A stretch of 64,000 nt of DNA from Streptomyces sp. SirexAA-E (lineage in GTDB: Bacteria > Actinomycetota > Actinomycetes > Streptomycetales > Streptomycetaceae). Shown here one piece after another: positions 1 to 7,051 of the stretch; the stretch's first letter is position 1; every line of letters starts with the position of its first letter. The notes beneath the pieces are model-generated. The model did not search any database. It was not told the DNA's origin and saw only the letters and a program-made list of their open reading frames with translations. The stretch is from contig NC_015953.1 in the NCBI RefSeq assembly GCF_000177195.2, positions 5,270,001 to 5,334,000 on the forward strand. The letters are read 5' to 3'. Made by a program: the position numbers and the translations under genes.

Positions 1-3000
1 GAGAGCGGGGAGAACCTCCCCTGGGCGAAGGTCGTCGTGACGCCCGACGCCAACGGCGACAAGGCCGTCGATTGGCAGGACGGGGCGGTGGCCTTCCGGT
101 CCATCGGAGTCAAGGCACCGGGCTCCGAGGACACCGCGAACCGGGTCGTCACCCACATCCCGTTCAACTTCGCCAGCCAGGCCACCCACCCCTTCCTGCG
201 CACCCTCGACGACGTCAAGCGGATCTCGCTGGCGACGGACGGTCTGGGCCAGCTCGCCCTGCTCAAGGGCTACGGCTCGGAGGGCCACGACTCCGCCCAC
301 CCCGACTACGGCGGCAACTACAACAAGCGGGCCGGCGGGCTCAAGGACCTGAACACACTGCTGAAGGACGGCGAGAAGTGGGGCGCCACCTTCGGCGTCC
401 ACGTCAACGCCACCGAGGCCTACCCCGAGGCCAAGGCGTTCGACGAGGAGCTGGTCGACAAGGACTCCCCGGGCTGGAACTGGCTCAACCAGAGCTACTA
501 CATCGACCAGCGCCGCGACATCAACAGCGGGGACCTCGCCGAGCGTTTCCAGCGGCTGCGCGACGAGACCGACGAGAACCTCGCCTTCCTCTACATCGAC
601 GTCTACTACTCGCACGGCTGGATCGCGGACAAGACCCTGCGCGCCGTCCAGCAGCAGGGCTGGAAGGTCGGCACCGAATGGGCCGACAAGTTCGAGCGCG
701 GCTCGCTCTGGTCGCACTGGGCCAACGACCTCGACTACGGCGGCGCCACCAACAAGGGGCTGAACTCCAAGATCATCAGGTTCATCCGCAACGGCGAGAA
801 GGACGTCTGGAACAACGACCCGGTCCTCGGCCAGAGCGCGCTCGTCGACTTCGAGGGCTGGACCGGAGAGACCGACTGGAACGCTTTCACCGCCAACATC
901 TGGCAGCGCAACCTCCCCGCCAAGTACCTCCAGCAGCAGCAGATCACGCGCTGGGACGGCGACGACATCACCCTCACCGGCGGGCTGCGGGGCACCGTCG
1001 AGAACGGCGAACGGACCTTCTACGACCACGGCCGCAAGGTCCTCTCCGGCGGTGACTACCTGCTGCCCTGGGACGGCGGCAAGAAGCTGTACCACTACAG
1101 CGAGGACGGCGGCACCAGCAGCTGGGCGGTGCCCGGCAAGGGCGCCTACACCGTCTACGAGCTGACCGACAACGGCCGGAAGAAGACCGGCACCGTCCGC
1201 CCCGTGAACGGGAGGATCACCCTCGACGCCGAGGCGGGGCGGCCGTACGTCCTCTACCCCTCCGCGGCCCCGAAGGCCGCCGCCCCGAAGTGGGGCGAGG
1301 GCACCCCGGTCGAGGACCCCGGCTTCAACGACGCGAAGCTCGGCGCCTGGTCGAAGACCGGCACCGTCACCCGGGACACCGACGGCCAGGGGCGCAACAG
1401 CGCGAAGCTCTCCGGTACCGGCAAGGCGGCGCTCTCGCAGAAGATCACCGGACTCGATCCGGGCGCGCGCTACACCGCCTCCGCGCTCGTCGAGGTCCAG
1501 CCGGGCAAGACCCGGCACACCACCCTGTCGGCAGGAGGCAGGTCCGTCTCGGTGGACCGGTCCACCGTCAAGGACCAGGTCGCCGCGTCCGACTGGCACG
1601 GCACCTACTTCCAGCGCGCCAAGGTCACCTTCACGGCCCCCGCGAACGGCCGCACCACCTTGCGCGTCGAGGCGGCCGAGGGCGCCGTGGCCACCGTGCG
1701 GACCGACGACGTGCGGATCGTCGCCAACGACCCGGCGACGAAGCGGGACACCGTCGTGTACGAGGACTTCGAGGACGTCGACCAGGGCTGGGGCCCCTTC
1801 CTCAAGGGCGGCGCGGGCGGCTCCACCGACCCCCGCACGAGCATCTCCCAGCTGCACGCCCCCTACACCCAGGCCGGCTGGAACGGAAAGCTCGTCGACG
1901 ACGTGCTCGGCGGCAAGGAGTCCCTCAAGGCCCACGAGGAGAACGAGGGCCTCGTCTACCGGACCGCGCCCTGGACCGCGCCCCTGACCGACGGCCACCG
2001 CTACCGGGTCGAGTTCGACTACCAGTCCAGCCACGCCGGGGCCTACGCCTGGGTCGACGGCTACGACCGGACCGGCGACGGGACCGCCCCGACCTCCACC
2101 GAGACCCGGAGCACCCCCATCGGGCAGCAGCGGACCACGGGCCACTTCACCGAGACCCTCACCGCCGGCTGCGGTGACACCTGGACCGGGCTGCGCAAGC
2201 TCGCGGGCGCTCCCGAGGGCGCCGACTTCGTCCTCGACGCCTTCACCGTGACCGACCTCGGTCCCGTCCCGGCCGCCGAGCGGGCCGCCTGCGCCACCCT
2301 GTCCCTGACCGCCGGATCGCAGGCACTGGAGCCCGGCGCCGCCCATGAGGTGAAGGCCGCCTTCACCAACCACGAGACGGATGCGGCCACCGGCGTCGAA
2401 CTGGACCTGGACGTCCCGGAGGGCTGGACCGCGAAGGCGACCGGCCCCGTCGCCTTCGACTCGGTCGCCGCGGGCGCCGAGGCCGCCGCCGCCTGGCAGG
2501 TCACGCCCCCCGTGGACGCCGCGTACCAGGCGTACGAGCTGGAGGCCACCGGCGCGTACACGGTGGGCGGCACCACGCGCGCCCTGGAGGCGCGCAGCAC
2601 CGTCCGGACCCTGCCCCCGCCGCCCACGACCGACAGCTGGGCCAGTGACCTGGACTGGACGTCCGCCGAGAACGGCTGGGGGCCGGTCGAGCGGGACCGG
2701 TCCAACGGCGAGGCCGGCGGCGGCGACGGCACCCCGCTGAAGATCGGCGGCGTCGGCTACGAGAAGGGGCTCGGCACCCACGCCCCGGCGAGGATCCGCT
2801 ACCACCTGGGCGGGCGGTGCACCTCCTTCACCGCCGAGGTGGGGGTGGACGACGCCCAGACCTCACGCGGTACGGTGCGTTTCTCCGTCGAGGCGGACGG
2901 GACGGAGAAGACGGCGTCACCGGTGCTGACGGCGGCCGACCCGGCGTACGCGCTCGACGCCGACGTCACCGGCGCGAAGTACGTCGACCTGGTCGTCGGA

Positions 3001-3069
3001 GACGGCGGCGACGGCAACGGCAACGACCACGCGGACTGGGGCTCCGCCCGCTTCCACTGCGGCGGATGA
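1..3069 (+). CDS. Endo-alpha-N-acetylgalactosaminidase, GH101 family (5' end missing)
   Basis: The reading frame is open from base 1, so the N-terminus lies outside the window; the GTG at 37 is internal. The TIM-barrel part carries an Asp in the YIDVYY stretch (codon 598-600) and a Glu in GTEW (676-678), placed like the nucleophile and acid/base of GH101 enzymes that release core-1 O-glycans from mucin-type glycoproteins. Downstream are galactose-binding-like beta-sandwich segments, a NEW3-type domain (about 2310-2600) and a C-terminal NPCBM domain (about 2630-3066) with the DLDW and KGLGTHAP motifs. The protein is expected to be secreted, though the signal peptide is not visible. A hairpin follows the stop. 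The GH101 call rests on motif recognition and is fairly firm; the substrate is inferred. Confidence 0.82.
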   Translation, partial: ESGENLPWAKVVVTPDANGDKAVDWQDGAVAFRSIGVKAPGSEDTANRVVTHIPFNFASQATHPFLRTLDDVKRISLATDGLGQLALLKGYGSEGHDSAHPDYGGNYNKRAGGLKDLNTLLKDGEKWGATFGVHVNATEAYPEAKAFDEELVDKDSPGWNWLNQSYYIDQRRDINSGDLAERFQRLRDETDENLAFLYIDVYYSHGWIADKTLRAVQQQGWKVGTEWADKFERGSLWSHWANDLDYGGATNKGLNSKIIRFIRNGEKDVWNNDPVLGQSALVDFEGWTGETDWNAFTANIWQRNLPAKYLQQQQITRWDGDDITLTGGLRGTVENGERTFYDHGRKVLSGGDYLLPWDGGKKLYHYSEDGGTSSWAVPGKGAYTVYELTDNGRKKTGTVRPVNGRITLDAEAGRPYVLYPSAAPKAAAPKWGEGTPVEDPGFNDAKLGAWSKTGTVTRDTDGQGRNSAKLSGTGKAALSQKITGLDPGARYTASALVEVQPGKTRHTTLSAGGRSVSVDRSTVKDQVAASDWHGTYFQRAKVTFTAPANGRTTLRVEAAEGAVATVRTDDVRIVANDPATKRDTVVYEDFEDVDQGWGPFLKGGAGGSTDPRTSISQLHAPYTQAGWNGKLVDDVLGGKESLKAHEENEGLVYRTAPWTAPLTDGHRYRVEFDYQSSHAGAYAWVDGYDRTGDGTAPTSTETRSTPIGQQRTTGHFTETLTAGCGDTWTGLRKLAGAPEGADFVLDAFTVTDLGPVPAAERAACATLSLTAGSQALEPGAAHEVKAAFTNHETDAATGVELDLDVPEGWTAKATGPVAFDSVAAGAEAAAAWQVTPPVDAAYQAYELEATGAYTVGGTTRALEARSTVRTLPPPPTTDSWASDLDWTSAENGWGPVERDRSNGEAGGGDGTPLKIGGVGYEKGLGTHAPARIRYHLGGRCTSFTAEVGVDDAQTSRGTVRFSVEADGTEKTASPVLTAADPAYALDADVTGAKYVDLVVGDGGDGNGNDHADWGSARFHCGG

Positions 3070-3084
3070 CCGCCTGACCGACGC

Positions 3085-3113
3085 GGGGGCGGCGCCGTCC
3101 GTGGCGCCGCCCC
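3085..3113 (+). terminator. Hairpin terminator after GH101 gene
   Basis: A 10-bp perfect inverted repeat (3087-3096 with 3103-3112) closes a 6-nt loop about 18 bases after the GH101 stop. There is no U-tract, which is common for Streptomyces terminators. Confidence 0.6.
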
Positions 3114-3318
3114 TCTGCCATTGCGGTGCGGGAGGCGGCGTGGCGCGTGGCATGCGATGTGCCCCACGCCACATCGGCGGCTTTGTCGGAGGCCCACAAC
3201 GAAAGCGCGCCCTGAGCTGGCGGATGGGCTGCACGGCGTGCCGCTTCTGTCAGGTGCCACCAGGAAACGGGGCAGGAGACTGTTCGGAGTCGACGGCGCG
3301 GTTTCATGGTCGGGTTCG

Positions 3319-3324
3319 TAGGGT
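3319..3324 (+). promoter_or_regulatory. -10 element TAGGGT of a probable leaderless accB promoter
   Basis: TAGGGT fits the TANNNT -10 pattern and ends 6 nt before the accB ATG. No ribosome binding site precedes that ATG. Transcription would start at or next to the start codon, giving a leaderless mRNA. No good -35 is visible. Confidence 0.5.
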
Positions 3325-3330
3325 CGATGC

Positions 3331-4914
3331 ATGACCGTTGTGGACGAAATCCCGGGCGAGCCGAGCGACACCCGAGGCCGGGTGGCCGAACTGCTGGCAC
3401 TGCGCGAGCAGGCGCGGCGCGGACCGAGTGACCGGGCGACCGAGGCACAGCACGCCAAGGGCAAGCTGACGGCCCGGGAACGCATCGAGCTGCTCCTGGA
3501 CCCGGGTTCGTTCAAGGAGGTCGAGCAGCTGCGCCGGCACCGGGCGACCGGCTTCGGCCTGGAGGCCAAGAAGCCGTACACCGACGGTGTCATCACCGGC
3601 TGGGGCACGGTCGACGGCCGCACCGTCTTCGTCTACGCGCACGACTTCCGGATCTTCGGGGGAGCCCTGGGCGAGGCCCACGCCACCAAGATCCACAAGA
3701 TCATGGACATGGCCATCTCGGCCGGTGCCCCGCTGGTCTCGCTGAACGACGGCGCCGGCGCCCGCATCCAGGAGGGTGTGAGCGCGCTCGCCGGCTACGG
3801 CGGCATCTTCCAGCGCAACACCCGGGCCTCCGGCGTCATCCCGCAGATCAGCGTGATGCTCGGCCCGTGCGCCGGCGGCGCGGCCTACAGCCCCGCCCTC
3901 ACCGACTTCGTGTTCATGGTCCGTGAGACGTCGCAGATGTTCATCACCGGACCGGACGTCGTCAAGGCGGTCACCGGCGAGGAGATCACGCAGAACGGCC
4001 TCGGCGGCGCGGACGTGCACGCCGAGACCTCGGGCGTCGCGCACTTCGCGTACGACGACGAGGAGACCTGCATCGCCGAGGTGCGCTACCTGATCGGGAT
4101 GCTGCCCTCCAACAACCGGGAGAACCCGCCGGTCGTCCCCAGCGACGACCCGGCCGACCGGCGCGGCGACGTCCTGCTGGACCTGGTCCCGGCCGACGGG
4201 AACCGGCCGTACGACATGCACAAGGTCATCGAGGAGCTCGTCGACGACGGCGACTTCCTGGAGGTCCACGAGCGCTGGGCCCGCAACATCGTGTGCGCCC
4301 TGGCCCGGCTCGACGGCCAGGTCGTCGGCATCGTGGCCAACCAGCCGCAGTCCCTGGCCGGTGTCCTGGACATCGAGGCGTCCGAGAAGGCCGCGCGGTT
4401 CGTCCAGATGTGTGACGCCTTCAACATCCCGATCGTCACTCTCCTGGACGTACCCGGCTTCCTGCCCGGCGTCGACCAGGAGCACGGTGGGATCATCCGG
4501 CACGGCGCCAAACTCCTGTACGCCTACTGCAACGCCACCGTGCCGAGGATCTCGCTGATCCTGCGCAAGGCCTACGGAGGCGCGTACATCGTCATGGACA
4601 GCCAGTCCATCGGCGCCGACCTCACCTACGCCTGGCCGACCAACGAGATCGCGGTGATGGGCGCCGAGGGCGCCGCCAACGTCATCTTCCGCCGTCAGAT
4701 CGCCGACGCCCAGGACCCCGAGGCCATGCGGGCCCGCATGGTCAAGGAGTACAAGGCCGAGCTGATGCACCCCTACTACGCCGCGGAACGCGGACTGGTC
4801 GACGACGTCATCGACCCGGCCGAGACGCGCGAGGTCCTGATCGCCTCGCTCGCGATGCTCCGCAACAAGCACGCCGACCTGCCGTCCCGCAAGCACGGCA
4901 ACCCCCCGCAGTAG
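3331..4914 (+). CDS. accB: Acyl-CoA carboxylase beta (carboxyltransferase) subunit AccB
   Basis: The 527-aa carboxyltransferase moves CO2 from biotin on the alpha subunit to acetyl- or propionyl-CoA, making malonyl- and methylmalonyl-CoA for fatty acids and polyketides. Two glycine-rich oxyanion-hole segments are visible, GPCAGGA near residue 178 and KAYGGAY near 413-419. The residue after KAYGGAY is Ile (residue 420). From memory, this is the specificity position (Ile422 in S. coelicolor AccB, Asp422 in PccB), so the enzyme resembles AccB rather than PccB. The small epsilon subunit gene follows 61 bp downstream, the usual arrangement. The biotinylated alpha subunit is not in this window. The ATG at 3331 lacks a Shine-Dalgarno and is probably leaderless. 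Confidence 0.93.
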   Translation: MTVVDEIPGEPSDTRGRVAELLALREQARRGPSDRATEAQHAKGKLTARERIELLLDPGSFKEVEQLRRHRATGFGLEAKKPYTDGVITGWGTVDGRTVFVYAHDFRIFGGALGEAHATKIHKIMDMAISAGAPLVSLNDGAGARIQEGVSALAGYGGIFQRNTRASGVIPQISVMLGPCAGGAAYSPALTDFVFMVRETSQMFITGPDVVKAVTGEEITQNGLGGADVHAETSGVAHFAYDDEETCIAEVRYLIGMLPSNNRENPPVVPSDDPADRRGDVLLDLVPADGNRPYDMHKVIEELVDDGDFLEVHERWARNIVCALARLDGQVVGIVANQPQSLAGVLDIEASEKAARFVQMCDAFNIPIVTLLDVPGFLPGVDQEHGGIIRHGAKLLYAYCNATVPRISLILRKAYGGAYIVMDSQSIGADLTYAWPTNEIAVMGAEGAANVIFRRQIADAQDPEAMRARMVKEYKAELMHPYYAAERGLVDDVIDPAETREVLIASLAMLRNKHADLPSRKHGNPPQ

Positions 4915-4975
4915 TCCGGGCCGCCACAGCGACCCTGCCACGCCCCGGACCCACTGCCCAGAAGACGGAGACCCC

Positions 4976-5179
4976 ATGAGCGCCACTCCCGCCGAGTCCG
5001 TGCTGCGCGTCGAGAAGGGCCAGGCCGGCCCCGAGGAACTCGCCGCCATCACCGCCGTCCTGCTCGCCCGTGCCGCCAGCCTCCCCGAGGCCCCCGCCCG
5101 CCGTGGCCGCAGCACGGCCGGCTGGCGTCGGCTGGAGCGCACCCCCGGCTTCCGCGCCCCGCACAGCTGGCAGGGCTGA
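4976..5179 (+). CDS. accE: Acyl-CoA carboxylase epsilon subunit AccE
   Basis: This 67-aa protein matches the actinobacterial acyl-CoA carboxylase epsilon family: an N-terminal acidic helix, the motif VEKGQAGPEELAAIT, and a C-terminal WRRLERTP-type segment followed by W-x-G at the end. The epsilon subunit binds AccB and stimulates the complex. It lies directly after accB on the same strand and is likely cotranscribed. The ATG follows a weak purine run (gaagacggag). Its last residues precede a strong palindromic terminator. Confidence 0.9.
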   Translation: MSATPAESVLRVEKGQAGPEELAAITAVLLARAASLPEAPARRGRSTAGWRRLERTPGFRAPHSWQG

Positions 5180-5221
5180 GAACAGCCCCTCAGGCCCGTC
5201 GATGGCCTGAGGGACAAGCAT

Positions 5222-5269
5222 CACGGCGAAGGCCCCGTACTCCTCGAGGAGTACGGGGCCTTCGCCGTG
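5222..5269. terminator. 48-bp perfect palindrome, bidirectional terminator accE / cvnD
   Basis: Bases 5222-5245 are the exact reverse complement of 5246-5269, with no loop bases. The element sits between the convergent accE and proximal conservon genes, so it can stop transcription from both sides. No U-tract follows. Confidence 0.8.
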
Positions 5270-5280
5270 GAGCCGTGGTC

Positions 5281-5862
5281 TCAGCGCAGCCGGGCCATCA
5301 GGGCGTGCTCGACCAGCGTGATGAGCGCGCTCTTGGCGTCCGCGCGGTGCCGGGCGTCCGTCGTCAGGATGGGGGTGTCCGGTCCGATCTGGAGGGCTTC
5401 GCGGACCTCGTCGGGGGTGTAGGGCTGGTGTCCGTCGAAGCCGTTGAGGGCGATGACGAAGGGGAGGCCGCTGTTCTCGAAGTAGTCGACGGCGGGGAAG
5501 CAGTCGGCGAGGCGGCGGGTGTCGACGAGGACGACGGCGCCGATGGCGCCGCGGACCAGGTCGTCCCACATGAACCAGAAGCGGTCCTGTCCGGGGGTGC
5601 CGAACAGGTAGAGGATCAGGTCCTGGTCCAGGGTGATGCGGCCGAAGTCCATGGCCACCGTGGTGGTGGTCTTGTCCCCGGTGTGGGTGAGGTCGTCGAT
5701 GCCCGCGGACGCGGACGTCATCACGGCTTCGGTGCGCAGCGGATTGATCTCCGAAACGGCACCGACAAACGTGGTCTTACCCACGCCGAAGCCCCCTGCC
5801 ACCACGATCTTCGCCGAGGTAGTGGAGCGGGCCGCTCCGCCGCTAGAGCTTGCGAAGTCCAC
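5281..5862 (-). CDS. cvnD: Conservon GTPase CvnD (proximal conservon)
   Basis: This 193-aa small GTP-binding protein is the last gene of the accE-proximal conservon, cvn2 by S. coelicolor synteny as I recall. It has a P-loop GGFGVGKTT near residues 23-31, a switch-II-like FGTPGQDRFWFMW segment, and LNGFD where a canonical G4 would have NKxD. That variation is typical of conservon GTPases. In characterised conservons, CvnD binds GTP and associates with CvnA-C at the membrane in a complex compared with eukaryotic G-protein-coupled receptors. The GTG start overlaps cvnC by 20 bp, so translation is coupled. It differs from the second CvnD (10586-11167) at only about seven residues. Confidence 0.92.
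   Translation of the reverse strand: MDFASSSGGAARSTTSAKIVVAGGFGVGKTTFVGAVSEINPLRTEAVMTSASAGIDDLTHTGDKTTTTVAMDFGRITLDQDLILYLFGTPGQDRFWFMWDDLVRGAIGAVVLVDTRRLADCFPAVDYFENSGLPFVIALNGFDGHQPYTPDEVREALQIGPDTPILTTDARHRADAKSALITLVEHALMARLR
5384..5820. repeat. 437-bp direct repeat, copy 1 (within cvnD)
   Basis: By eye these 437 bases are identical to 10689-11125 at a constant offset of 5305, including every synonymous position. Mismatches reappear on both sides (5383 and 5821). The pattern suggests recent gene conversion between the two conservons. Confidence 0.8.
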
Positions 5863-6538
5863 TGAGCACCCTTTCGAGCAGTGTCACATCTGGTTGGCCG
5901 CCGGCGGCCTCGTCGCCGCCGGGCTGATGGATAGCGACGAGTCCGGCCTCGGCCAGGTCGGCGACGAGGATCCGGGCAACGCCGAGGGGGATCGAGAGCA
6001 GGGCCGAGATCTCGGCCACCGACTTGATCTCGATGCAGAGCCGGCAGATCCGCTGGTGCTCGGGCAACTGCCCTTGCAGCCGGGCGGGGTCTGCCGTGGT
6101 GCTGACCAGCGCCTCGATGGCGAGCTGGTAACGCGGCCGGGTCCGGCCGCCGGTCATGGCATACGGACGGACCAACGGGTTGTGCGCCGCGGGCGCCGAC
6201 GGCTCGGGCGCCTGCCGCTGCACCGGCTGGATACGCGCCGGCGGTATGTCGTACCGCTGCGGCGGCTGCTGCTGGTGGTGCGGCTGCTGATCCGGCTGGT
6301 GCTGAGGCTGTTGCTGCGGCCACCCGGAACCGGGCTGCTGCTGCGGCCAGTCGTCGTCCTGGGCGCGCCGAGCCTGCCGAGGCGGCCAGCCGCCGTCCTG
6401 CTGCGGCTGCCGGTACGGCTGGTACGGGTCGGGGCCCTGTCCGCCGGGCACGGAGGGGGTGTCGAAACGGCTGTCGCCCTGCTCACCCGGAACGTGCCGA
6501 CCACCCTCGTAAGGGTGTCCTCCTGTGGGTGCTGTCAC
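5843..6538 (-). CDS. cvnC: Conservon DUF742 protein CvnC (proximal conservon)
   Basis: This 231-aa protein has a disordered Gln/Pro-rich N-terminal half (about residues 1-120) and a C-terminal DUF742 winged-helix-like domain running from VRPYAMTGGRTRP to VLSGLRKL. Conservon CvnC proteins have no known enzymatic motif and act as partners of CvnA, B and D. Its start is set by a GGAGGA site 4-5 nt before the GTG. The paralogue at 11148-11555 lacks most of the Gln-rich extension (135 aa), so the long N-terminus is specific to this copy. The 3' end overlaps the cvnD start. Confidence 0.9.
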   Translation of the reverse strand: MTAPTGGHPYEGGRHVPGEQGDSRFDTPSVPGGQGPDPYQPYRQPQQDGGWPPRQARRAQDDDWPQQQPGSGWPQQQPQHQPDQQPHHQQQPPQRYDIPPARIQPVQRQAPEPSAPAAHNPLVRPYAMTGGRTRPRYQLAIEALVSTTADPARLQGQLPEHQRICRLCIEIKSVAEISALLSIPLGVARILVADLAEAGLVAIHQPGGDEAAGGQPDVTLLERVLSGLRKL

Positions 6539-6627
6539 GTTTCCTCCTCCGACTGCCCGTCACTGTCCCAGTGGTGCCGCGTCACCGCACCTTATGGCGC
6601 GGTGACGAGAAACGCACTGTCTGTCTG

Positions 6628-7041
6628 TCAGTTAAGAAGACTGCCCTGCAGTTCCGCTCGGAGGTCCGGGGTCAGAACACTTCCCGCACGGTCCACGAGA
6701 AGTGCCATTTCATACCCAACCAGGCCGATGTCGGCGTCCGGGTGGGCGAGAACGGCAAGTGAGGAACCGTCGGAGATGGACATGATGAAGAGGAACCCCC
6801 GCTCCATCTCCACAACGGTCTGGTTGACGGCACCGCCCTCGAAGATCCGGGAGGCGCCCGCCGTCAGCGACGTCAGACCGGAGGCGACGGCCGCCAGCTG
6901 ATCGGCGCGGTCGCGCGGGAAACCTTCGGACATCGCCAGCAGGAGTCCGTCGGCGGAGACCACCACCGTGTGCGACACCCCGGGGGTGTTGTCCACGAAG
7001 TTGGTGATCAACCAGTTGAGATTCTGCGCCGCCTGGCTCAT
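6628..7041 (-). CDS. cvnB: Conservon Roadblock/LC7 protein CvnB (proximal conservon)
   Basis: This 137-aa Roadblock/LC7-domain protein (from ATG 7041) has the hallmark VVVSADGLLLAMSEG strand region and DQLAAVASGL helix. Roadblock proteins commonly regulate small GTPases, and here the partner is the CvnD two genes downstream. Only 10 bp separate the ATG from the cvnA stop. A GTG at 7050, 7 nt after a GGAG and right behind the cvnA stop, is an equally plausible start and would add three residues. The paralogue at 11690-12103 is nearly identical. Confidence 0.9.
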   Translation of the reverse strand: MSQAAQNLNWLITNFVDNTPGVSHTVVVSADGLLLAMSEGFPRDRADQLAAVASGLTSLTAGASRIFEGGAVNQTVVEMERGFLFIMSISDGSSLAVLAHPDADIGLVGYEMALLVDRAGSVLTPDLRAELQGSLLN

Positions 7042-7051
7042 CGGGCTCACA

